Assembly: GCA_944320595.1 (NCBI GenBank)
Contig: CALUIB010000016.1
Span: forward strand, 1-64,000
Origin: an uncultured Muribaculaceae bacterium
GTDB lineage: Bacteria; Bacteroidota; Bacteroidia; Bacteroidales; Muribaculaceae
Direction: 5' to 3'
DNA: 64,000 nt
This document shows, one piece after another, positions 25,878 through 34,292 of the stretch (its first letter is position 1; each line of letters starts with the position of its first letter). Below the pieces are notes generated by a model that was given only the letters and a program-made list of their open reading frames with translations, did not search any database and was not told the origin of the DNA. The translations under genes were made by a program, and so were the position numbers.

Positions 25878-26753
25878 ATGAATAAAGTAATAACTGAGAT
25901 AACGCCATTGTCGAATGAGGACTGTTTTTATTTGGTAGATAGATATAAAGACAGGTTTACATACCCGTTGCATAAACATGACGAAATAGAACTAAATTTT
26001 GTACAAAAATGCGCCGGTGCCCGCCGTGTGGTTGGCGACTCAATCGAGGTCCTTGGCGAATATGACCTGGCCATAATAGGCAGCGGGCTGGAACACGTGT
26101 GGGAACAGGGCGACTGCACCACGTCGCCAATAAGGGAGATAACGCTGCAATTCTCCCCCGAGCTATTTGGCGAAAATTTCTTGAACAAGAAACAGCTTAA
26201 AAGCGTGCATTCCATGCTCGACAACGCAAAGCACGGCATTGCATTCGACATGACGGCCATAATGAAAGTGTATGGAATGCTCGACGAGATAACACACTTG
26301 CAGTCGGGGTTTTACCGCGTGATGAAAATCCTGTCGATACTGTATGAGCTGTCAATCGACAACAATTACCATCTGTTGTCGAGCAGTTCCTTTTCCCATA
26401 TCAAGGTCAGTGCCGACAGCCGCAGGGTGCAGAAAGTGGAAGAGTACATCAACGGGCATTACAATGCCGACATCAGGTTGCAGACGCTCGCCGACATCGT
26501 GGGCATGACTCCGACGGCATTCAGCCGATTTTTCAAGTTGCGTACTGGCAAGACCATATCGGAATACATCATCGACATCAGGCTTGGCATAGCGTCGCGC
26601 AAACTTGTTGATACCACCATGTCGATAGCCGAGATTTGTTATGACTGCGGTTTCAACAATGTGTCGAACTTCAACCGCATCTTCAAGCGTAAGAAAGGCG
26701 TGTCGCCAAAGTCGTTCCGCGAAAACTACCGCAAGCACAAGGTGATTATTTGA
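25878..26753 (+). CDS. AraC-family regulator next to GH5 and esterase genes
   Basis: A 291-residue protein with a cupin-type sugar-sensing half (YPLHKHDEIELNFVQKCAG, LAIIGSGLEHVWEQGD) and an AraC DNA-binding half (LQTLADIVGMTPTAFSRFFK, SIAEICYDCGFNNVSNFNRI, KRKKGVSPKSFRE). Similar proteins regulate sugar catabolism. Placed 106 bp before a secreted GH5 enzyme and esterase in the same direction, it may control these and perhaps the mannan locus. Confidence 0.85.
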   Translation: MNKVITEITPLSNEDCFYLVDRYKDRFTYPLHKHDEIELNFVQKCAGARRVVGDSIEVLGEYDLAIIGSGLEHVWEQGDCTTSPIREITLQFSPELFGENFLNKKQLKSVHSMLDNAKHGIAFDMTAIMKVYGMLDEITHLQSGFYRVMKILSILYELSIDNNYHLLSSSSFSHIKVSADSRRVQKVEEYINGHYNADIRLQTLADIVGMTPTAFSRFFKLRTGKTISEYIIDIRLGIASRKLVDTTMSIAEICYDCGFNNVSNFNRIFKRKKGVSPKSFRENYRKHKVII

Positions 26754-26790
26754 TACTATTTTGCCAAAGTTTTGACGCTGCTTGCGCATA

Positions 26791-26823
26791 TTGGTTATGT
26801 TTCATTGGCTAAAGTTATATTTG
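26791..26823 (+). promoter_or_regulatory. Promoter of the GH5-esterase unit
   Basis: TTGG (26791-26794) and TATATTTG (26816-26823) with a 21-bp spacer fit the Bacteroidetes promoter pattern, 36 bases before the GH5 ATG. Confidence 0.45.
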
Positions 26824-26859
26824 TAGTATAAAATACATAAACCAATTATAGTTTTACCG

Positions 26860-27861
26860 ATGAAAAAGATTTTTTTGTTTTGTGCCATAGTGGCATTGAT
26901 GTTATCTTATTCGTGTACGCATCAGCAGCAGCCCCAGCAAGCAGTGGCTGCGGGAAATGAGCCAACCCCGGTGGAGCAGCATGGGGCATTGTCGGTGCAA
27001 GGGCGGTACATCGTCGATAGCAAGGGAGAGAAAGTGCAGCTGCGCGGAGTGAGCTTTGGCTGGCACAACTGGTGGCACCGGTTCTTCAACGAGGCTGCCG
27101 TGACCAAGATGGCTAAGGAATGGAAAGCCTCGGTGGTGCGTTGCTCGATAGGGCTTGATCTTGACGACAATTGCTATGACAAGAACCCGGAACTGGCCTA
27201 CGCCACTGTTGACAGCATGGTAAATGCGGCTGTGAAGAATGGCATATACATAATAGTGGACTTTCACAGCCATAAGAATAATTTGCCGCTTGCAAAAGAA
27301 TTCTTTGGAGTGGTGTCGAAGAAGTATGGGAATATACCCAATATCATATATGAAATATGGAATGAGCCGCTTGAAGTGGAGTGGGCCGAAACCAAGGCTT
27401 ATTCCGAGGAATTGATACCAGTCATCCGTGCCAATGCACCCGATGCCATTGTAATTGTCCCCACTCCGCGCTGGGACCAGGAAGTTGACAAGGCTGCCGA
27501 CGACCCAATAACCAAGTTTGGCAATTTGGTGTATTCGCTGCACCATTATTCGGCCACGCACAAGGAATACTTGCTCGACAAGGCACGATATGCAGTGGGC
27601 AAAGGGTTGCCGCTGTTCATATCCGAGTCGGGAGGCATGCTCCACACCGGTGATGGCATCCTCGACATGGATTCATGGGAGACATGGCTTGATTTTGCCC
27701 GTGAAAATTCAATAAGTTGGGTGGCATGGTCGATTTCCGACAAGAAGGAGACTTGCTCGATGCTCGTGCCTGGAACACCTGCCGACGGCAGCCAGTGGAC
27801 TGAAGAATGCATCAAACCATGGGGTGTGCTCGTGCGCCATTATTTGCAGACTGGGAGATAA
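26860..27861 (+). CDS. GH5 glycoside hydrolase lipoprotein (endoglucanase-like)
   Basis: A 333-residue lipoprotein (signal ending MLSYSCTHQQQP) with a GH5 clan-A barrel. The acid/base Glu is in IYEIWNEPLE and the nucleophile Glu in LFISESGG. VQLRGVSFGWHNWW and YIIVDFHSHKNN fit GH5 subfamily 2 (endo-beta-1,4-glucanases). With the mannan locus further right, a natural substrate could be glucomannan. The start of the esterase gene follows by 12 bp. Confidence 0.82.
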   Translation: MKKIFLFCAIVALMLSYSCTHQQQPQQAVAAGNEPTPVEQHGALSVQGRYIVDSKGEKVQLRGVSFGWHNWWHRFFNEAAVTKMAKEWKASVVRCSIGLDLDDNCYDKNPELAYATVDSMVNAAVKNGIYIIVDFHSHKNNLPLAKEFFGVVSKKYGNIPNIIYEIWNEPLEVEWAETKAYSEELIPVIRANAPDAIVIVPTPRWDQEVDKAADDPITKFGNLVYSLHHYSATHKEYLLDKARYAVGKGLPLFISESGGMLHTGDGILDMDSWETWLDFARENSISWVAWSISDKKETCSMLVPGTPADGSQWTEECIKPWGVLVRHYLQTGR

Positions 27862-27873
27862 AATCTGAAGGAG

Positions 27874-29295
27874 ATGGGTAAACTGAAATTTTCGTTTTTT
27901 GCCGCTGCGGCAATGTGCACCTTGTCGGCAAATGCCGTGACATTGCCCGACATAGTGGGCGATGGAATGGTGCTGCAACAAAATGCCGATGCCCAATTGT
28001 GGGGATGGAGCAGTGCAGGAGCCGATGTAAAGGTCACGACATCGTGGAACGGCGCAAGTTATGACACCCGTGCCGATGAGAAAGGCCGGTGGAGCGTTGC
28101 CATCGCCACGCCGCAAGCATCTTATGACAAGCATACGATAACTGTGGCCGATGCCGATGGCACGGTATCGATAGATGATGTCCTCGTTGGCGAGGTATGG
28201 TTCTGCTCGGGTCAGTCGAACATGGAAATGCCGCTCAACGGATTTTGGACGCAGCCGGTGGAAGGGAGCGACCGCGCCATAGCGTATTCCGGTCGTTACA
28301 GCGGCAAGGTAAGAATGGCTACCATTGCCAAGACTGCGGCCATGGTTCCTGCCGACAGCGTCGATGGAGAGTGGAAGGAGTGCTGCCCGGCCAATGCCCG
28401 TTGGTTCAGTGCCGTGGGGTACTACTTTGCCGAGGCACTGAACAACTTGCTCGACGTGCCTGTGGGCATAATCAACTGTAGCTGGGGCGGCAGCCACGTG
28501 GAAGGGTGGTTGCCAAGTGAGGAACTCAGCAAATATACCGATGTGGATTTGTCGCAGGCCGGCAGCAAAGATGTGCGCGAGTGGGACCAGCCGATGATTA
28601 TGTATAACGGTATGCTGCACCCACTTATAGGATATACGGTAAAAGGGTTCTTGTGGAACCAGGGGGAAAGCAATATTAACCAGCACGACACTTACCCGCA
28701 ACGCCTTGCACGAATGGTGGAGATATGGCGCGAGCAGTGGAATCAAGGCGAATTGCCTTTCTACAGCGTTGAGGTGCCTCCATATTCTTATGGTGATGTG
28801 AATGGCATAAATGGGGCCTTGTTGCGCGAGGCGCAGCATCAGGCCATGGAATTGGTTCCCACCAGCGGCATTGTGTGCACAAGCGACTTGTCGAAACCCT
28901 ACGAGGCCGAAGATATTCATGCAAGCATGAAGCAGCCCATTGGCGAACGCCTTGCATGGATGGCTGCCGTGCGCACATACGGCATTGAAGGAATTGCATG
29001 CGACAGCCCCACATTTAAAAGCATGGAGGTGGATGGAAATAGTGCCTTGCTGCATTTCGACAATGCCGAAGGCGGTTTCACGCCTAACCGTAATTTGTCT
29101 GGATTTGAAGTTGCCGGGGCCGACGGCGTGTTCTATCCTGCCGATGCAGTTGCCATCGACCGCGACATACGTGTCACGAGCGACAAGGTAGGTCGCATTG
29201 CCGAAGTAAGGTATTGTTTCCGCAATTGGATGCCGGGTAAAGTGCATAGCACCGACTGGCTGCCGCTCGTACCGTTTAGAGCCGTGGCCGATTAA
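27874..29295 (+). CDS. Sialate-O-acetylesterase-type carbohydrate esterase
   Basis: A 473-residue secreted protein (MGKLKFSFFAAAAMCTLSAN signal) of the SGNH-like SASA family: VWFCSGQSNMEMPL holds the catalytic Ser, and INCSWGGSHVEGWL and FLWNQGESNINQH are block motifs. Such enzymes remove acetyl groups from sialic acids or, in glycan loci, from plant polysaccharides. Next to a GH5 gene and without sialidase genes here, deacetylation of (gluco)mannan is the more likely job; this is inference. Confidence 0.82.
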   Translation: MGKLKFSFFAAAAMCTLSANAVTLPDIVGDGMVLQQNADAQLWGWSSAGADVKVTTSWNGASYDTRADEKGRWSVAIATPQASYDKHTITVADADGTVSIDDVLVGEVWFCSGQSNMEMPLNGFWTQPVEGSDRAIAYSGRYSGKVRMATIAKTAAMVPADSVDGEWKECCPANARWFSAVGYYFAEALNNLLDVPVGIINCSWGGSHVEGWLPSEELSKYTDVDLSQAGSKDVREWDQPMIMYNGMLHPLIGYTVKGFLWNQGESNINQHDTYPQRLARMVEIWREQWNQGELPFYSVEVPPYSYGDVNGINGALLREAQHQAMELVPTSGIVCTSDLSKPYEAEDIHASMKQPIGERLAWMAAVRTYGIEGIACDSPTFKSMEVDGNSALLHFDNAEGGFTPNRNLSGFEVAGADGVFYPADAVAIDRDIRVTSDKVGRIAEVRYCFRNWMPGKVHSTDWLPLVPFRAVAD

Positions 29296-29360
29296 TAGGC
29301 AGGATTCTTTATGTGGCACCAATGGCATTTTCTACTGAATGCCAGCAACAAGCAATCTTA

Positions 29361-29413
29361 GAGCCTGTTTAAATTTTGTTCAAAATAATCTTGAGCAAAA
29401 TTTAAACAGGCTC
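29361..29413 (+). terminator. Long perfect hairpin after esterase gene
   Basis: GAGCCTGTTTAAATTTTG (29361-29378) and CAAAATTTAAACAGGCTC (29396-29413) form an 18-bp perfect stem. A near copy of the right arm (AATTTAAGCAGGCTCTTA) lies at about 55540-55557, so the sequence belongs to a dispersed family. Confidence 0.7.
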
Positions 29414-29423
29414 TTAATTAGGG

Positions 29424-29455
29424 CTTGTGGGAAAAGGGAAGTGTGACTAAATTTG
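29424..29455 (+). promoter_or_regulatory. Promoter of argH
   Basis: CTTG (29424-29427) and TAAATTTG (29448-29455), 20-bp spacer, end 25 bases before the argH ATG. Confidence 0.45.
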
Positions 29456-29480
29456 CAGCAGATTAATGATTTTGAATAGT

Positions 29481-30824
29481 ATGGCATCGAAACTTTGGGA
29501 AAAAAACGTGCAGGTTGACCACGATGTGGAACGGTACACCGTGGGGCGCGACCGTGAGATGGATTTGTACCTTGCCACTTACGACGTGCTTGGCTCGATG
29601 GCTCACATAGCCATGCTGCAAAGCATAGGGCTGCTCACGGCAGACGAACTGGAGGTACTCACTGCCGAGCTGCGCCTTATATATGCCGAGGCCGAACAGG
29701 GTCGTTTTGTAATCGAGGAGGGGGTGGAAGATGTACACTCGCAGGTGGAGCTGATGCTGACGCGCCGACTGGGCGACATGGGCAAGAAGATACATTCGGG
29801 TCGCTCGCGTAACGACCAGGTGCTGGTTGACTTGCGGCTGTTCTCCCGCAGCAAGATTGAAGAGGTGGTGGCAGCCATGACACGGCTGTTCAAGACGTTA
29901 CAGGCGCAGTCGGAACGATACCGCGATGTGCTTATGCCCGGTTACACGCACTTGCAGGTGGCCATGCCGTCATCCTTTGGGCTGTGGTTCGGGGCATACG
30001 CCGAGTCGCTTGCCGACGACCTCACTGTGATGCGTGCCGCCTACGACATAACCAACCGCAACCCTCTGGGGTCGGCCGCCGGTTACGGCTCGTCGTTCCC
30101 CATAGACCGGGAAATGACCACGCGGCTGCTGGGATTTGCGTCGCCCGACTACAATGTGGTGTATGCGCAGATGGGCCGCGGCAAGACTGAGCGCATTGTG
30201 GCTCAGGCCTTGGCCGGTGTGGCCGCTACGGTTTCAAAACTTGCTTTCGATGCTTGTATGTTCAATTCGCAGAACTTCGGTTTCTTGCGCCTTGCCGACG
30301 AGTTTACCACCGGGTCGTCGATAATGCCGCACAAGAAAAACCCCGACGTGTTTGAACTGACTCGCGCCAAATGCAACCGCCTGCAAGCCTTGCCCGGGGA
30401 AATTACACTCATAACCAACAATTTGCCTTCGGGTTATTTCCGCGACCTGCAACTTATAAAGGAGAGTTTCCTGCCTGCGTTTGACGAACTTGTGAAAATT
30501 CTCAATATGGTTAACGCCATGGTCGGGCAAGTACAAGTGAACGAGCATATCCTCGATGACAGCCGTTACGACCTCATGTTCTCGGTGGAGGAGGTGAACA
30601 GCCTCACGCGCGGCGGAATGCCGTTCCGCGATGCTTACAAAAAGGTGGGCATGGAAATAGAGGCTGGCCGTTTTATCCCCGTCAAGCAGGTGGAACATAC
30701 CCACATAGGGTCGATAGGAAACCTGTGTAACCGAGAAATCGAAACATTATACCGCCGCGAGCTTGAGTGTTTTGACTTTGACACTTATCACCACGCATTC
30801 AATAAATTACTTGGGAGGGAATAA
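29481..30824 (+). CDS. argH: Argininosuccinate lyase
   Basis: Start at ATG 29481 (MASKLWEKNVQVDHDVERYT), 447 residues. It splits argininosuccinate to arginine and fumarate. The superfamily signature GSSIMPHKKNPD is present, with HSGRSRNDQV and GYTHLQVAMPSSFG substrate-binding segments. A few residues shorter than the E. coli enzyme at the N-terminus, normal for Bacteroidales. The aldo/keto reductase gene follows after 2 bp. Confidence 0.93.
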   Translation: MASKLWEKNVQVDHDVERYTVGRDREMDLYLATYDVLGSMAHIAMLQSIGLLTADELEVLTAELRLIYAEAEQGRFVIEEGVEDVHSQVELMLTRRLGDMGKKIHSGRSRNDQVLVDLRLFSRSKIEEVVAAMTRLFKTLQAQSERYRDVLMPGYTHLQVAMPSSFGLWFGAYAESLADDLTVMRAAYDITNRNPLGSAAGYGSSFPIDREMTTRLLGFASPDYNVVYAQMGRGKTERIVAQALAGVAATVSKLAFDACMFNSQNFGFLRLADEFTTGSSIMPHKKNPDVFELTRAKCNRLQALPGEITLITNNLPSGYFRDLQLIKESFLPAFDELVKILNMVNAMVGQVQVNEHILDDSRYDLMFSVEEVNSLTRGGMPFRDAYKKVGMEIEAGRFIPVKQVEHTHIGSIGNLCNREIETLYRRELECFDFDTYHHAFNKLLGRE

Positions 30825-30826
30825 TC

Positions 30827-31840
30827 ATGAACTGCAAACCGTCTTATATCCCCAATCCCGACCGTTATGCCGAAGGGGTGATGAAATACCGCCAATGCGG
30901 CGCATCGGGAATACGCCTGCCTGAAGTCTCGCTTGGCTTTTGGTGGCACTATGGCGAGAATTGTGCCTACGAGGCAGCCCGCGAGAAGGTGCTTTATGCC
31001 TTCGACCACGGCATCACTTGTTTCGACCTTGCGAACAACTATGGGCCGCCATACGGCTCGGCCGAAGAAACCTTCGGGAAGATATGCGGCGAGAATTTGC
31101 GTGCCCACCGCCACGAGATGATTGTCACTACCAAGGCCGGGTATGATATGTGGCCTGGGCCATACGGCGAGGGGTCGTCGCGCAAAATGCTTATGACGAG
31201 CATCGACGAGTCGCTGCGCCGCATGGGGCTTGATTACGTTGACATATTCTATTCACACCGCTACGACGGCTTTACGCCGGTCGAGGAGACCATGCAGGCA
31301 CTCGTTGACATTGTGCGTAGCGGCAAGGCTCTGTATGTGGGGCTGTCGAATTATCCTGCCGACAAACTCGCCGAGGCTGCCGCCTATCTGTCGGCTCGTG
31401 ACGTGCATCCGCTCATTTACCAAGGGAAATACAATATGCTTGTGCGCGATGCCGAAAAGGAGCATTTGGCCATGCTTTCAAGGCTTGGCATCGGCATGAC
31501 GGCATTCTCGCCGCTTGCCGAGGGGCTGCTCACCGACAAGTACCTTGGCGGCCAGTTGCCCGATGGGTCGCGTGCCGCGCTCGGTCACCACTTGAAGGCC
31601 GGTTCCATCACGCCACAGCTGCTTGCGCGTATAAGCGCACTGAACGACGTTGCCCTGCGCCGCGGTCAGTCGCTTGCCCAGATGGCGGTGGCATGGCTGC
31701 TGTCGCGGCAGGCCATGACCTCGGTGATAGTGGGGCCGCGCACCGTGGAGCAGCTTGCCGACAACCTGCAAGCCTTGCGTGGTACCGATTTTTCAGAAGA
31801 AGAATTAGCCGAAATCGACCATATCCTTTCTGCGCAATGA
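30827..31840 (+). CDS. Aldo/keto reductase (YghZ/Kv-beta-like, L-glyceraldehyde-3-phosphate reductase group)
   Basis: A 337-residue NADPH-dependent reductase. It has the YRQCGASGIRLPEVSLGFWW start, FDLANNYGPPYGSAEE (catalytic Asp, Tyr), DIFYSHRYD (catalytic Lys replaced in part by the local KAGYDMW), and IVGPRTVEQLADNLQAL (cofactor 2'-phosphate site). Resembles E. coli YghZ. Probably detoxifies aldehydes. It overlaps the next start by 4 bp. Confidence 0.85.
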   Translation: MNCKPSYIPNPDRYAEGVMKYRQCGASGIRLPEVSLGFWWHYGENCAYEAAREKVLYAFDHGITCFDLANNYGPPYGSAEETFGKICGENLRAHRHEMIVTTKAGYDMWPGPYGEGSSRKMLMTSIDESLRRMGLDYVDIFYSHRYDGFTPVEETMQALVDIVRSGKALYVGLSNYPADKLAEAAAYLSARDVHPLIYQGKYNMLVRDAEKEHLAMLSRLGIGMTAFSPLAEGLLTDKYLGGQLPDGSRAALGHHLKAGSITPQLLARISALNDVALRRGQSLAQMAVAWLLSRQAMTSVIVGPRTVEQLADNLQALRGTDFSEEELAEIDHILSAQ

Positions 31841-32352
31841 CTGCCACTATGACGCGAATAGTTTTTATTGCACTGCTTGCGATTGTGGCAGTGGGGTGCA
31901 AGCAGGCCAACGACGACCGTGTGCCGGCTTTCCCGGTGCGCATGGAGTTCAACCAGCAGGTGTGGGGAATATATGGCGTGCACACCTACGGCGAACACCG
32001 CATATTCGACCGCAGCCGCGGCCTTCCGTCGGGGTATTACAATTACGACCCCGACGCACTCACCGGGTTGGGTGGGGTGCTGCTGGTTTCGGGATATAAT
32101 TTCGAGACAGGCGATTACAATATGCCTCTTGCCTACGACCTTGCCTGCCCGGTAGAGGCCGACCGCAACAAGGGATTGCTGTCGTTCGACGAAGAGACGC
32201 TTGAAGCCTATTGCCCAAATTGCGAGTCGCGTTTCGACGTATGCGAAGGTGCAGGCACACCCACGGCAGGTCCAGCCGCGCAAAGCGGCTACAGCCTGCG
32301 TCGCTACCGTGTCATAGAGATGTCGTCGGGCGGCTATATGGTCACCAATTGA
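31837..32352 (+). CDS. Lipoprotein with a degenerate Rieske-like domain
   Basis: A 171-residue protein with lipobox VAVGC. Start at ATG 31837 overlaps the upstream TGA; ATG 31849 is an alternative. The second half resembles a Rieske fold (DLACPVEAD, then YCPNCESRFDVCEG, TAGPAA, LRRYRVIEM), but the two His ligands of a true Rieske centre are absent, replaced by Cys-containing CPNC and a Val/Glu. It may bind zinc or a different cluster or have become structural. Not named in families I can cite. Confidence 0.6.
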   Translation: MTATMTRIVFIALLAIVAVGCKQANDDRVPAFPVRMEFNQQVWGIYGVHTYGEHRIFDRSRGLPSGYYNYDPDALTGLGGVLLVSGYNFETGDYNMPLAYDLACPVEADRNKGLLSFDEETLEAYCPNCESRFDVCEGAGTPTAGPAAQSGYSLRRYRVIEMSSGGYMVTN

Positions 32353-32377
32353 TGCCATATTTTTAATAAAAAATGAT

Positions 32378-32425
32378 TTACGGGCAGCCTGTGCCACTAT
32401 TTGGCGCAAGCTGCCCGTAATTTTG
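32378..32425 (+). terminator. Hairpin whose right arm contains a -7 promoter match
   Basis: TTACGGGCAGC (32378-32388) pairs with GCTGCCCGTAA (32410-32420), followed by TTTTG. The right end also reads TAATTTTG (32418-32425), a -7 match for the RNA methyltransferase gene, so terminator and promoter may overlap. Confidence 0.5.
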
Positions 32426-32452
32426 TGCCATAATACAAAAAACAGTAGTATC

Positions 32453-32968
32453 ATGGCTAAAAAATTTTATCCAAATGCGTTACTTCCTCAGCATGGCAGG
32501 GGATACTTCGGCATAGGCATCTATGCCTCGAAAGTGAGTGCTAACATTGGCACCCTATGGCGGTCGGCCGACTTGATGGGTGCCGATTTCATGTTTATTA
32601 TATGCCGACGTTACCAGACGATGAGAACCGACAAGCTGAAAAACTGGAAACACATTCCTCTTTTCGAGTATGAGAAATTCGAGCAATTCCGGGCATCATT
32701 GCCCAAGGACTCTCGGCTTGTGGGCATAGAACTCGACGAGCGCAGCACTCCAATCATGAACTATTGCCACCCCGAGCGAGCCGTTTACTTGCTTGGAGCC
32801 GAAGACGTCGGTCTGCCACCCGAAGTGCTTGATTGCTGCAACGACGTGGTGCAATTGCCGGGCCGTTTCTCGCTAAATGTGTCGGTTGCCGGTTCCATAG
32901 TCCTTTATGACCGGGTGCTGAAGTTGGCACAGCGGCACTTGGCTGCTACTTCACCAAGCGGGCGGTGA
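32453..32968 (+). CDS. SpoU/TrmH-family RNA 2'-O-methyltransferase
   Basis: Start at ATG 32453 (MAKKFYPNALLPQHGRGYFG), 171 residues. It shows the trefoil-knot SPOUT motifs: FGIGIYASKVSANIGTLWRS, VYLLGAEDVGLPPEVLD and VQLPGRFSLNVSVAGSIVLY. It modifies a ribose in tRNA or rRNA; the site is not deducible. Its 3' end overlaps the convergent acyltransferase gene by 23 bp. Confidence 0.87.
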   Translation: MAKKFYPNALLPQHGRGYFGIGIYASKVSANIGTLWRSADLMGADFMFIICRRYQTMRTDKLKNWKHIPLFEYEKFEQFRASLPKDSRLVGIELDERSTPIMNYCHPERAVYLLGAEDVGLPPEVLDCCNDVVQLPGRFSLNVSVAGSIVLYDRVLKLAQRHLAATSPSGR

Positions 32969-34094
32969 GGCGCGTCTTGCTCATAAGCCACGTGATGGCC
33001 GTGCTTATTGCAAATGTGGTGACGGCAATGGCCAAGATGCGCAGCCAGTAGGGCAACGATGGTATGTCGTAGAGGTCGTAGCTTGCAAAGATGAAGGCGA
33101 AGTGGCACAAGTAGATGCCGAAAGTGAGCGATGCCAGCCGCGACAGCCAGCGGCGCGGGCGCAGCCCTATCTTTTGCACTATCACAAAAACCGGCAGCGT
33201 CATCATGAATACGTTGATGCCAGTGAAGTACCACACTATCTCAAGGTAGGCGTAATTGCCGGGGAAATGTTCCTGCGTGAGGATATATCCGCCAGTGGTG
33301 ATGGCATATCCTGCAATGAACATAGGCACCATTATTGACAGCGTCTTCCCCCAGCTCCATTGTGGCGGATAGGTCTTGAGGTAGTAAGCCAATATCAAGT
33401 AGCCCACAAACCCCGAGAAGTAGTAGAAAGTGCCGTAGATGTTCCAGTCGCACATTCCCAGTAGTTCCATGTTGCCGAAGTTGCCTTGGTAACCAAGCAC
33501 GGGCGCGAGCATCTTCAAGTAGGGGAGGAACAGCGTCGCGCCCCACAGCATCAGTACCGTTTTCAGTTCGCGTCGCGAGGCTTGCACAAGCCAGCAGTTC
33601 AGTATTGGCATCAGCAAGTAAAGCCCTATGAGCATATACAGGTACCACAGCGGAGTGGCATCGAAGTTGAAATTGAATATGAAAGTATAGATGCGTTGCA
33701 CAAGCAGCAGCGGAGTGTAAGCCTCTGCCGAAAGTTGAGGGTTACGTGTGTCGGGATTTACGTAATTAAAGTACAGGAACATAAGCACCGGCAGCACCAC
33801 CGACCAAAATATGAGCGGCGGAATGATGCGCCCAACGCGCTTGCGGTAGAAGCCAGTGAGGCTGTATTGCGAGCCAACCGGCAGCAGCAACACGCTCGTC
33901 ATCATCACAAATAGGGGTACGCAAGCTCGCACAAGGCTGCCGCAGGATACGCCCGTCAGGAACGATGCACGGTCGGCATCAAACTGTGCCACGAAGGCAT
34001 CACAACTGTGGGAAAACACCACAAGGAAACAAGCAAGCACTCTTAACAAGTCAACCCAGCCTATTTTTTCGTTTCTTACAGCATTCATTATCAA
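32946..34094 (-). CDS. Membrane acyltransferase (acyltransferase-3 family)
   Basis: A 382-residue protein with about ten membrane spans. The opening IGWVDLLRVLACFLVVFSHS carries the His of this family, which transfers acetyl or other acyl groups to sugars of envelope or secreted glycans. YLYMLIGLYLLMPILNCW and ASLTFGIYLCHFAFIF also match. Its promoter may be TTGG (34151-34154) plus TACTTTTG (34123-34130) on the minus strand. Substrate unknown. Confidence 0.85.
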   Translation of the reverse strand: MIMNAVRNEKIGWVDLLRVLACFLVVFSHSCDAFVAQFDADRASFLTGVSCGSLVRACVPLFVMMTSVLLLPVGSQYSLTGFYRKRVGRIIPPLIFWSVVLPVLMFLYFNYVNPDTRNPQLSAEAYTPLLLVQRIYTFIFNFNFDATPLWYLYMLIGLYLLMPILNCWLVQASRRELKTVLMLWGATLFLPYLKMLAPVLGYQGNFGNMELLGMCDWNIYGTFYYFSGFVGYLILAYYLKTYPPQWSWGKTLSIMVPMFIAGYAITTGGYILTQEHFPGNYAYLEIVWYFTGINVFMMTLPVFVIVQKIGLRPRRWLSRLASLTFGIYLCHFAFIFASYDLYDIPSLPYWLRILAIAVTTFAISTAITWLMSKTRLTARLVK

Positions 34095-34122
34095 AATTGT
34101 TTATGTGAGGTTTAGAAAGGGG

Positions 34123-34154
34123 CAAAAGTAGGCAAAAAAATCGCCCTCGGCCAA
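34123..34154 (-). promoter_or_regulatory. Promoter of the acyltransferase gene
   Basis: On the minus strand TTGG (34154-34151) and TACTTTTG (34130-34123) are 20 bp apart, ending 28 bases before the ATG. Confidence 0.5.
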
Positions 34155-34228
34155 TACGAAAGCGTCAAAAATTGCATTGATTGTGGCAAAATGCGCAAAA
34201 TCCTGTACCAGTGCGTATGCGTATAAAC

Positions 34229-34264
34229 TACCACGAGGGTGCATTTTGATGCACCCTCGTGGTA
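34229..34264 (-). terminator. Perfect hairpin terminating the mannan operon
   Basis: TACCACGAGGGTGCA and TGCACCCTCGTGGTA form a 15-bp perfect stem with loop TTTTGA, 28 bases past the manA stop. The arms contain the GAGGGTG..TCAAAA motif seen at 2379 and 5133. Confidence 0.65.
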
Positions 34265-34292
34265 AATATGTTCAGTTCACACAACGCAGTGT

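Noticed and set aside
27709-29328. Long minus-strand frame (539 codons) over the esterase gene
   Set aside because: Antisense shadow: rich in His, Arg and Cys, no domain, and the plus-strand frame has clear family motifs.
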